Of a stretch of DNA of 45,625 bases, positions 9,708-17,043 are shown in pieces. Source of the DNA: Bacillota bacterium (lineage in GTDB: Bacteria; Bacillota; Clostridia; Acetivibrionales; DSM-1351). The notes under the pieces were generated by a model. It was not told where the DNA came from, did not search any database, and worked only from the letters and a program-made list of their open reading frames with translations. Made by a program: the position numbers and the translations under genes. The number at the start of each line of letters is the position of its first letter. Within the stretch, counting starts at the first letter, position 1. The stretch lies in assembly GCA_023393115.1 (NCBI GenBank), contig JAEWMS010000079.1:1-45625 (forward strand), written 5' to 3'.

Positions 9708-10565
9708 CTATCCCTTAACAGCTCCGGCCATTAACCCTTTGACCAGCTTATCCTGCAGAATAATAAATAATATAATCATTGGTAATACAGTAAGAACAAG
9801 TACTGCCATTATTACAGGGATATTCATGGAATGCTCACCCTGGAAGGCTGATATTGCAAGTGGAAGAGTTTTGGCAACCTTTGATTGTGTAAGGGTGTTT
9901 GCAAAAATAAATTCATTCCAGATAGCAACTCCGTTATAAATGGCCAGAGTAGATATTCCCGCTTTTGACAGAGGAAGAATTATGTAAAAGAAATTTCTGA
10001 ACTTTCCGCAACCGTCAATTTCGGCAGACTCCTCAACCTCCTTGGGTATAGATGCCATAAACGTTGTAAGTATATAACAGGATATAGGAATACTAAAGGC
10101 AACATTGGGCCCTATCAAGCCCCAAAGTTTATCATACATGTTCATGGAAGTTGTCATTTTAAAAACCGGTATCAGCGTTACATGGATTGGTATTGACATA
10201 CAGGCAATAATTAGCCCAAAAATGATATTTCTCAACTTGAACTGCATCCTTGACAGTGGGTAGGAAGCACAAGCAGTTATAAACAGAAGTAATGCCAATG
10301 AAATCACAAGTAAAATAACACTATTCATAAAATATCTGATGAAACCTTTAGACAAAACCTCAATATAATTTTCCGGGAACCAGGATTCGGGAAGCTGAAA
10401 TACGCCTTTTTGCAGCATCTCAAACTGTCCCTTAAAGGAATTCAATACCATATAAATGAAAGGAAGTCCGGTGGCGACCACCCAGATTATTGCCAGAAAA
10501 AAAGGGAATATCCATGATATCTTTACACTTGGCCTTGCTTTCTTCTCACTTTTTCCACTAAACAT
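9708..10565 (-). CDS. Carbohydrate ABC importer permease, MalG family (CUT1)
   Basis: An inner-subunit permease of 285 residues with about six membrane helices. The EAA loop that docks the ATPase is EEVEESAEIDGCGKFRNFF. I place the start at the ATG at 10565, because AAAGGA lies 9 nt upstream. The alternative ATG at 10574 has almost no spacing from that site. With this start the gene overlaps the end of the MalF-type gene by 8 nt, consistent with translational coupling. No ATPase gene is nearby. Importers of this class normally borrow a shared MsmX-type ATPase encoded elsewhere. Confidence 0.93.
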   Translation of the reverse strand: MFSGKSEKKARPSVKISWIFPFFLAIIWVVATGLPFIYMVLNSFKGQFEMLQKGVFQLPESWFPENYIEVLSKGFIRYFMNSVILLVISLALLLFITACASYPLSRMQFKLRNIIFGLIIACMSIPIHVTLIPVFKMTTSMNMYDKLWGLIGPNVAFSIPISCYILTTFMASIPKEVEESAEIDGCGKFRNFFYIILPLSKAGISTLAIYNGVAIWNEFIFANTLTQSKVAKTLPLAISAFQGEHSMNIPVIMAVLVLTVLPMIILFIILQDKLVKGLMAGAVKG

Positions 10566-11460
10566 AATCTTCATTCCTTTCTTTTATGATAGATTGAATA
10601 ATGAGTGCTATTGAGGTTACAAGAATAAACATTGCAGCAGCAGAAGTTGAGCCATAACCCATCTTAAAGTGCTGGAAGGACATCTTGTACATGTATGTAG
10701 CCATAAGCTCGGTTGCTGTTCCAGGTCCTCCGCCTGTCATAACATATATTAGATCAAAGTATTTAAGGGAGCCGATTAGACTAAGTATGCATGCAGTTTT
10801 AATAACAGGTCTTAATAATGGTAATGCCACATACCTAAAATATTGTCCTCTTGTTGCACCATCAATAATTGTAGCCTCATAAATATCGGTGCCTATATTG
10901 CTATAACCTGCAATGAAGTACACCATATAGAAAGGAGTATACTGCCATGCAATTACGCCAATAACTGTATACAATGCATGGGGTGCTCGACCAAGGAGAT
11001 CCACCTTACCGCCTCCGAACCACTGTGAAATAGTGGTTATAATACCTCCTGAGGTTGCCAGCGCATACGAGAAAAGAAAACCGATTGCAACTGAGGACAT
11101 TAATAGTGGAAGAAACCAAATAACCTTAAATACATTAACTCTCTTTCCAAACGCATCAATAAAAGTTGCCAGAGCAAGTCCAAGGGGTATTTGTATTAGA
11201 ATTGATAATATCATTATTATGATATTGTTTTTAAATGAAAGCCAGAACTTTGTATCTGCCAAAAGCTCCTTCCAGTTATCAAGGCCTATAAAAACCTTCT
11301 TTGCTGAAATACCATTCCATTTATACAGGCTTATATCGAAGGTTTGAATAATAGGATATATTATGTAAATTATTATTATGACTAATACAGGTGCAAGAAA
11401 TACACTGGCGGCTATACGCGTATTTCTCAGCCTAGTTTGGGTAAGTGTCATATTTTTCAC
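10558..11460 (-). CDS. Carbohydrate ABC importer permease, MalF family (CUT1)
   Basis: A 300-residue partner of the MalG-type permease, with about six membrane helices starting near residue 15 and an EAA loop at IYEATIIDGATRGQYFRYVALPL. The binding-protein gene lies 119 bp upstream on the same strand, separated by a large intercistronic hairpin. The order binding protein, MalF, MalG is the usual clostridial arrangement. Substrate cannot be read from the permease. The neighbouring GH120 xylosidase and surface esterase make xylo-oligosaccharides a reasonable guess. Confidence 0.93.
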   Translation of the reverse strand: MKNMTLTQTRLRNTRIAASVFLAPVLVIIIIYIIYPIIQTFDISLYKWNGISAKKVFIGLDNWKELLADTKFWLSFKNNIIIMILSILIQIPLGLALATFIDAFGKRVNVFKVIWFLPLLMSSVAIGFLFSYALATSGGIITTISQWFGGGKVDLLGRAPHALYTVIGVIAWQYTPFYMVYFIAGYSNIGTDIYEATIIDGATRGQYFRYVALPLLRPVIKTACILSLIGSLKYFDLIYVMTGGGPGTATELMATYMYKMSFQHFKMGYGSTSAAAMFILVTSIALIIQSIIKERNEDYV

Positions 11461-11492
11461 AGGATTTACCTCCTATTTACCATTAATTTAAA

Positions 11493-11541
11493 GGAAGCCC
11501 ACAGTAAAGTAAGTTCAAATCTTATTCACTGCGGGCCTTCC
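11493..11541 (-). promoter_or_regulatory. Intercistronic stem-loop between binding protein and permease genes
   Basis: Nearly complementary arms of about 21 nt, GGAAG(C)CC..CAGT..AAG (11493-11513) and CTTATT..ACTG.GGGCCTTCC (11521-11541), with a 7-nt loop. Only a weak U-tract follows on the minus strand. Such hairpins after the binding-protein gene commonly stabilise its mRNA or attenuate read-through, so that binding protein is made in excess. Confidence 0.55.
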
Positions 11542-11579
11542 CTATATCCGCTTATGCAGCGTTATCAAAATATAAATTA

Positions 11580-12974
11580 CTATTTGCTTGACAAGTACTT
11601 CTGCATAGCATCGTTAAGTTCTTTGTTAGCTTCTTTTCCGGTCTTTGTAAGTCCGAAGATTTCCTGTGATGTAGACTTGTGTACTTCTGCAACTTCAGGT
11701 GGTAAATATTGGTCGTACCAGAGCTGAACGTTACCTGCACTCGAGAAATCCTTCCAAATCTGTTGCATACATGGATCCTGTATGGTATCACCCATTCCTT
11801 CGATTGAAGGTATAGTTCCTCCCTCAAGCTGTTCCTTATTGTACTGATCGCCGTTGTAGTACTGAGTGGCAAGTATAAAGCAGGTATTGAGAAGATCCTT
11901 GTCATCTCCTGTGTTAAAGGAGAAACCGTTACCAATAGATGTTCCAACCACTATAGATTGATCAGCACTGCTTGATTCGAGCTTAGGGAATGCAAAGTAA
12001 CCGATATTCTTTGTATACCACTCTGCATTATCACTCTTCATTGCTGCTGCCTGCCATGAACCATGAACCATCATTGCAGCTTCTTCCTTATACATTAACT
12101 GTCTATCCTGACCATCGTCAGTATTTAAACTGTTAACTCCATCTGGGAAGTATCCAGCTTTAACCCATTTCTGGATTGTATCAGCTGCATATTGGAATGC
12201 AGGTGATTCAAAGGTTCCTGTTCCTGCAGCTGCTGCGTTAAATTCATCAACACCACCGTAACGAGCTGCCAGATACATAAAGTACATTGACCCTGTCCAC
12301 TTATTTTGGTTAGCAAGTGAGAAAGGTGTATAGCCCTTAGCCTTTAAGGTTTCGCAAGCTTTTTCCAACTCTGCTATTGTCTGTGGAACCTGAAGTCCGC
12401 ACTTTTCAAATATTGTCTTGTTATAGAATACACCACTACCGCCTAATCCACCGTATGGAACTGAGTATATTTCACCTTTGTATGTACTCTGTGCTATGGC
12501 GGCTTTTAAGAACTTAACATTGTTGTATTTATTCATGAGTTCTGTTATTGGCACTGCGAATCCGGAATCTATGTATTCATTCATAGGTCCGCCACCCCAG
12601 TGTATGTACATAGTAGGACACTGTCCTGAACTCATTGCAACTACAAGCTTCTGTTTGTATGTATCATTTTGAATGTGAGTTGTTTCAACCTTAACATTGG
12701 GGTAATCTTTCATAAATCGGTCTACGGCACCTTGTTGAATCTCTGCTCCAGGACTATCAGTAGCTATGTCCCAAAGGGTTATCTTAATTTCCTTATCAGG
12801 TACCTTCAGGGTATCTCCTGCCGAATCGTTTGAGGTTGCAACAGTGCTTGAAGCAGCTACCTCAGTTGTAGAAGTTGCCGATGAGTCAGAGCCTGAACCC
12901 GAGCCACACCCCATTACAGACACTGACAAGAATGCAAGTGCTGTCATTAGCGACGCGATTTTTTTGAATTTCAT
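11580..12974 (-). CDS. Extracellular sugar-binding lipoprotein of the CUT1 importer
   Basis: A 464-residue solute-binding protein. It has a lipoprotein signal peptide with lipobox VMGC (Cys at about residue 23), a Ser/Thr/Gly-rich tether to about residue 55, then the SBP_bac_1 fold starting at IKITLWDIATDSPGAE. Several Trp and Tyr residues (WGGG, NKWTGSMYFMY, HGSWQAAAM) suit stacking against sugar rings. AAGGAGG lies at good spacing before the ATG at 12974. It is first in the importer operon, followed by both permeases and the YesM/YesN pair. Anchored on the outer face of the membrane, it delivers oligosaccharide to the permeases. Specificity is not determinable here. Confidence 0.93.
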   Translation of the reverse strand: MKFKKIASLMTALAFLSVSVMGCGSGSGSDSSATSTTEVAASSTVATSNDSAGDTLKVPDKEIKITLWDIATDSPGAEIQQGAVDRFMKDYPNVKVETTHIQNDTYKQKLVVAMSSGQCPTMYIHWGGGPMNEYIDSGFAVPITELMNKYNNVKFLKAAIAQSTYKGEIYSVPYGGLGGSGVFYNKTIFEKCGLQVPQTIAELEKACETLKAKGYTPFSLANQNKWTGSMYFMYLAARYGGVDEFNAAAAGTGTFESPAFQYAADTIQKWVKAGYFPDGVNSLNTDDGQDRQLMYKEEAAMMVHGSWQAAAMKSDNAEWYTKNIGYFAFPKLESSSADQSIVVGTSIGNGFSFNTGDDKDLLNTCFILATQYYNGDQYNKEQLEGGTIPSIEGMGDTIQDPCMQQIWKDFSSAGNVQLWYDQYLPPEVAEVHKSTSQEIFGLTKTGKEANKELNDAMQKYLSSK

Positions 12975-13097
12975 ACTCGATTCCTCCTTAAATTAATCAG
13001 TATTTTATAGTTAAATATTAACATAATAACTTTATATAAAAAATTTAAATATGTGCATATTTTCTATAATTTTCTTGACTAATTAAAAGTGCATTTT

Positions 13098-13130
13098 GGT
13101 CATATTCAGGTCACATTCCCCATTTATATT
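13098..13130 (+). promoter_or_regulatory. Direct-repeat operator over the -35 region of an activator-dependent promoter
   Basis: GGTCATATTC (13098-13107) and GGTCACATTC (13109-13118) repeat with an 11-bp period, one helical turn. TATATT (13125-13130) follows as a -10. No good -35 exists at the right distance, where the repeats sit instead. This is the layout of promoters activated by OmpR-family regulators. The regulator family encoded just downstream (remnant at 13209-13808) is OmpR type. Confidence 0.5.
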
Positions 13131-13208
13131 AGGTCTATCGATAATCATTACAGCTGTAATATAAATATTTAATAATCTTTATAATCAATTAATGAAAGAG
13201 GTAAAGTT

Positions 13209-13808
13209 ATGAAATTGGCATGGAAAGAAATAAAGCATAGCATATCAAAATACTTGTTAATAGAGTTCATCCTTGTTCTGATGATATTTATGGTTGTATT
13301 TCTATCAGGTCTGGCGAATGGACTTGGTTGGGCCATTAGTGGGTCCATAGAAAAGACAGATGCGGAGTATTTTGTAATGAGTACAGATGCAGAAAAATTA
13401 ATCTCTATATCCAATGTAGACACAGCGGTATTGGAACAAGTCGCATCTCAATCGAATGATAATGTGACAAATCTTAGTATTAAAAGATCCAATATCAATA
13501 CATTATCTGATGAACAGAAATTAGTTGTTGGTAGTACCTTGCTTGATTATAATGCACTAACAGTTACGGTTTACGGGGTAACCATGGAAATGCCTCCTAA
13601 GGAATTCTATTTACTTTTTAAGCTTCTAAGTAACCCCAATAAGATATTTACAAGACAAGAATTAATGGATGAGATATGGGGGATGGATACCGATGTGGAC
13701 GACCGTACCATCGATTCTCATATCAAGAAGCTTCGTCGAAAATTTGAGCATTGTGATGACTTTGAAATTGTGACCATTCGTGGCCTGGGATATAAATCGA
13801 AAATATAA
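13209..13808 (+). pseudogene. Chimeric ORF: ABC permease N-terminus fused to OmpR-type regulator C-terminus
   Basis: An intact 199-codon ORF made of two unrelated parts. Residues 1 to about 97 match the start of a FtsX/MacB-type ABC permease: a cytoplasmic Lys/Trp-rich start, one membrane helix at about 18-42, then the beginning of an extracytoplasmic domain. From about residue 100 it is an OmpR/PhoB winged-helix domain (LLDYNALTVTV, MPPKEFYLLFKLL, DDRTIDSHIKKLRRKFE, IRGLGYK). The whole receiver domain and the rest of the permease are missing. The ribosome binding site (AGAGG) is good. By permease topology the winged helix would end up outside the membrane, so function as a regulator is unlikely. 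The simplest reading is an in-frame deletion between a permease gene and a downstream regulator gene. A deliberate membrane-tethered factor is less likely. Confidence 0.8.
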
Positions 13809-13827
13809 GAAGGGATTCATAAAATCC

Positions 13828-14916
13828 ATGGCTAAGAAAAAAAACAGAAAAAAAAGAGTATCTCTACGTTTTAAGCTTGCATTGGCATCCATTATAATTC
13901 TTTGCGCAGCCTGTGGAATTTCATATCTTATGGTATTTATTGGATTTTCTCTTTTGTATAATGGTCCGATTACCAGTTCGGTTGCGCTATCTATGTCTCT
14001 TGTTACTTGTGCTATAACCATGATTTTAGGTGGTGTGGCACTTTGGCATTCAGCATCTTATGTAATGAACCCTATTGCTGAAATCAGTAAAGGGGTTCAA
14101 AGGGTAGCCGATGGTGACTTTACTGTACAATTATCATCTCATAATATTCATAGAGAAAGCAAAAAGAAATCATATCCCGATGAAATTACTGAAATGGCCA
14201 TGAACTTTAACAAAATGACACGGGAATTAAATGAAATGGACCATATGAGAAAGGATTTTATGAGCAATGTATCCCATGAAATTAAGACTCCCGTTGCAGC
14301 CATTGCAGGCTTCTCGGAGATGCTGTTGGACGGAGGCCTTAGCGAAAAAGAACAAAAGGAATACCTGTCCTATATCTATCAAGAATCACAAAGGCTTTCT
14401 CGAATGAGTGAAAGCATGCTTCATATGTCCAGATTAGATCATCAGAATATCGTAGATTTGAATCAGGAAGTCAAAGTAGATGAACAAATTAGGCGTTGTA
14501 TTATTTTACTGGAAGAGAAATGGCATGACAGGGATATACAATATGAGCTTAAGCTTGAGAAATGCAGTATACTAAGTAACTATGACTTGCTTTTTCAATT
14601 ATGGACTAACTTAATTGATAATGCTATTAAATATTCAAAGCCAAAATGTACATTGTGGATTGAAACTAAAGTTGCAGACGATTTTCTCCGGTTTTCAGTC
14701 AGAGATAACGGAATAGGAATATCAAAGGATAAATTAAGCAAAATATATGATAAATTCTACCAGTGTGATGAATCACATAAAAGGCAAGGTAATGGGCTGG
14801 GTCTGTCCATAGTAAAGAGGATTATCGAATTGCTGAAGGGCAGTATTTTATGTGAAAGTGAGTTAGGGGTAGGAACCACCATGACTGTTATACTGCCCAT
14901 TAATTCAAAGAGTTAG
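13828..14916 (+). CDS. OmpR-system sensor histidine kinase
   Basis: A 362-residue membrane kinase that follows the regulator remnant. Two membrane helices lie near residues 15-37 and 47-70. A HAMP domain, the H-box FMSNVSHEIKTPVAAIAGF, the N-box NLIDNAIKYS and G-boxes DNGIGIS and GNGLGLSIV follow. All catalytic motifs are intact. The start is taken as the ATG at 13828 (AAGGGA, 13 nt upstream). A GTG at 13780 inside the regulator remnant is the alternative. The very short extracytoplasmic loop suggests sensing in or near the membrane, as in BceS-type kinases, which fits with an ABC permease originally beside it. Its cognate regulator here has lost its receiver, so this kinase may be orphaned. 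Confidence 0.9.
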   Translation: MAKKKNRKKRVSLRFKLALASIIILCAACGISYLMVFIGFSLLYNGPITSSVALSMSLVTCAITMILGGVALWHSASYVMNPIAEISKGVQRVADGDFTVQLSSHNIHRESKKKSYPDEITEMAMNFNKMTRELNEMDHMRKDFMSNVSHEIKTPVAAIAGFSEMLLDGGLSEKEQKEYLSYIYQESQRLSRMSESMLHMSRLDHQNIVDLNQEVKVDEQIRRCIILLEEKWHDRDIQYELKLEKCSILSNYDLLFQLWTNLIDNAIKYSKPKCTLWIETKVADDFLRFSVRDNGIGISKDKLSKIYDKFYQCDESHKRQGNGLGLSIVKRIIELLKGSILCESELGVGTTMTVILPINSKS

Positions 14917-15004
14917 GTGATGTATTAAAAACCTGATTTAGCTGAATAATACTGTTATAGAAATCAAATCATGGAAAGCATAATTAAAAATGGAGTGAAA
15001 ACTT

Positions 15005-15640
15005 ATGGATTTTACAGAAAGTATAAAAAACAATACTTATGCATTGCATTTAGCATCTGAAAAAAGTGGATTCATTAAGAGATTGATTGAAGGTAAAGCG
15101 AGTAAAGAAGGATATATTGAATATATAATTAATTTGTATGCTATGTATAAAGCTATAGAAGATTGTCTCGATAAGCATATTGACCATGAAGGTATTAAAT
15201 ATTTTGCTACGAAAGAATTGTATAGAGCCAAATTAATAAAAAAGGACTTAGAAATCCTGGTTGGAAATAAACTATCTGACATGAAATTGTTGCCTTCTAC
15301 AGAAGCATGTGTAGCGAGGATACATGAAGTAAATATAGAACATCCAGAATTAATTGTAACATATGCTTATGTTAGATTTATTGCGGATTTATTTGGAGGA
15401 AAAATATTCCCGGAAATATTAACAAAAAGTTATATTATCCCTACAGATGCACTAAACTATTATATACAGCCAGACATTGGAAATATCAGAGACTATGTAA
15501 TGGAATATCACAAAAATTTTGAGAAATTAAACTTATCTGAACACATGCAAAATTTATTCGCTATAGAAATAAGCAATGTTTATATATATAATATTGCTAT
15601 TTCAAATGAGCTGGATGCAAAACTATATTATGCCAAGTAA
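15005..15640 (+). CDS. Haem-oxygenase-like protein
   Basis: A 211-residue, all-helical protein of the biliverdin-producing haem oxygenase family, of usual length. The proximal haem ligand is visible as His15 in the opening helix (LHLASEKSGF). The distal-helix motif is AYVRFIADLFGGKIF. It keeps the catalytic-water Asp (Asp128) and the two flexible glycines, but has Ala127 where many members have Gly. Haem oxygenases open the haem ring to biliverdin, CO and iron, using O2 and electrons. In anaerobic clostridia they are thought to serve iron scavenging or oxygen defence. It lies 88 bp downstream of the kinase with its own GGAG site and may be co-transcribed with it. Family assignment is strong; activity is untested. 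Confidence 0.85.
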   Translation: MDFTESIKNNTYALHLASEKSGFIKRLIEGKASKEGYIEYIINLYAMYKAIEDCLDKHIDHEGIKYFATKELYRAKLIKKDLEILVGNKLSDMKLLPSTEACVARIHEVNIEHPELIVTYAYVRFIADLFGGKIFPEILTKSYIIPTDALNYYIQPDIGNIRDYVMEYHKNFEKLNLSEHMQNLFAIEISNVYIYNIAISNELDAKLYYAK

Positions 15641-16082
15641 AGTAGTAACAATTTTATACAAGCATAAAATGCAAGTGAATTAACTTGCATTGACAGTATC
15701 TGAATAGTATTGGGTAACTTCTCTTTTCAAACCGCAGACCCATACACCGAAAAAGTGTCTATTCGTTCAAGAGAAAATACAATCGCTGACTTTACCCTAT
15801 TATCTATTTTACATCATTGTTTCTTTGCATAGCTTTTTAAGAACTTTTACTTATTTACCTTGATGTTCCCGCTTTTAAATTTGTGGGAATCTTAAAGGTA
15901 TTTTTTGTCTCACCCGATATTTTAGTTCCGATTTTTACACACAAAAGTGATACTTTCCTGGACAATAAAAAACAGATCAAAGATAAATTGTTTTATATCT
16001 TTGACCTGTTATAGAGTGACCTTTAGTACAAAATAATTACTCAGTTAACCTATATTCAGCGGCATCGCCCTTTGGGAGAATT
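15641..16082. other. Intergenic region, hairpins but no gene
   Basis: Contains an 8-bp inverted repeat ATGCAAGT/ACTTGCAT (15669-15690) just after the haem-oxygenase gene without a following T-run, a TTCCC/GGGAA hairpin near 15864-15888, and the minus-strand terminator of the HD gene near 15965. Short translatable stretches between 15720 and 15840 match nothing I recognise. Confidence 0.5.
15965..16010 (-). terminator. Terminator of the HD-domain gene
   Basis: On the minus strand the stem is AACAG.TCAAAGATA / TATCTTTGA.CTGTT (14 bp, one mismatch; plus coordinates 15971-15985 and 15996-16010), followed by TTTTTTATT. Confidence 0.85.
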
Positions 16083-16682
16083 TTATATCCCCATTTCCTT
16101 ATTAATAGTATCTTCACTGGCCGCCATAGCTTGAAGTGTCATGGTTAGAAGTTTATCAAGCTCCCATCCAAGCTGTTCTGCACCACGCTCGATTACTTCT
16201 CTTGAGCAGCCAGCAGCAAAGCTCTTGCTCTTGTATTTCTTCTTAAGAGATTTCAGTTCCATATCCTTAGTGCTTTTTGAAGGACGCATAAGAGCTGCCG
16301 CCCAAATAAGTCCTGTTAGCTCGTCCGCAGCAAAAAGTACTTTCTCCATCTCATGCTCAGGAGCGACATCAATTGTAACTCCACACCCTACAGTAATTCC
16401 GTATCCATGAGAAACAACGCTGTGAATAATATCTTCACCTACACCGCTTTCTCGAAGTATCTCCGGTGCCTTAATGCAGTGCTCCTCCGGATATAGCTCA
16501 AAGTCGATATCATGAAGTAATCCAACAACTCCCCAATACTCTGCATCAGCCCCATAACCCAATTCTTCAGCATACCACTTCATAACAGCCTCAACTGTCA
16601 GTGCATGCTGGATATGAAAAGGATCCTTATTATGTTTCTTTAATAAAGTAAATGCCTCATCTCTTGATATATGTTTCATCAT
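16083..16682 (-). CDS. HD-domain phosphohydrolase-like protein
   Basis: A protein of about 199 residues of the HDIG-type HD superfamily. Metal-binding residues are visible: the first His in DPFHIQHALTVE, the HD pair in GLLHDIDFE, a later His (EEHCIKAPEIL) and SHGYG. Such proteins hydrolyse phosphate esters, often of nucleotides. The substrate is unknown and the close relatives I know are uncharacterised. The ORF could begin at 16787, but no ribosome binding site is there. AAGAAGG precedes two adjacent ATGs at 16682 and 16679 (5 and 8 nt), which also matches the usual family length. Monocistronic with a strong terminator. Confidence 0.8.
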   Translation of the reverse strand: MMKHISRDEAFTLLKKHNKDPFHIQHALTVEAVMKWYAEELGYGADAEYWGVVGLLHDIDFELYPEEHCIKAPEILRESGVGEDIIHSVVSHGYGITVGCGVTIDVAPEHEMEKVLFAADELTGLIWAAALMRPSKSTKDMELKSLKKKYKSKSFAAGCSREVIERGAEQLGWELDKLLTMTLQAMAASEDTINKEMGI

Positions 16683-16959
16683 AATAACCTTCTTTACTAA
16701 ACTTTTTATCCTTGACTCATCGGTAAATGATAAGAAAGTACCTGTTACACTTTTTATCAGTGTTTTAAATCCGTATACTATGGACATATTATAACTAATT
16801 GGAAAAAGAGATGCAATCTACCCAAGGGCAGCCTCCTTTCTTCAATTATTATCAATTCTTTGAAACTTTTTACATGTTACGGTGATATATATTTATTGAT
16901 TTTGCATAAACATACAACTTTTTTTGTGCAGTTTTTTGTCATAATTTGACGAGATAATG

Positions 16960-16988
16960 TTGTGCCATGGATATTCTTGTCATATAAT
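16960..16988 (+). promoter_or_regulatory. Promoter of the GH120 xylosidase gene
   Basis: TTGTGC (16960-16965), 17-bp spacer, perfect TATAAT (16983-16988), giving a leader of about 48 nt before the ATG at 17044. Confidence 0.55.
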
Positions 16989-17043
16989 GAAATGTAATAG
17001 AAGTAGTTTACTGACATAATTATTTCAATAATAGGAGGTTATC

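Noticed and set aside
13209..13808. Genuine ToxR/CadC-like membrane-bound transcription factor
   Set aside because: In that class the winged helix precedes the single membrane helix and stays in the cytoplasm. Here it follows the helix, and the two halves match separate known families.
16683..16787. Longer HD-domain protein starting at 16787
   Set aside because: No ribosome binding site near 16787, and the extra 35 residues do not resemble the family start. AAGAAGG precedes the internal ATGs.
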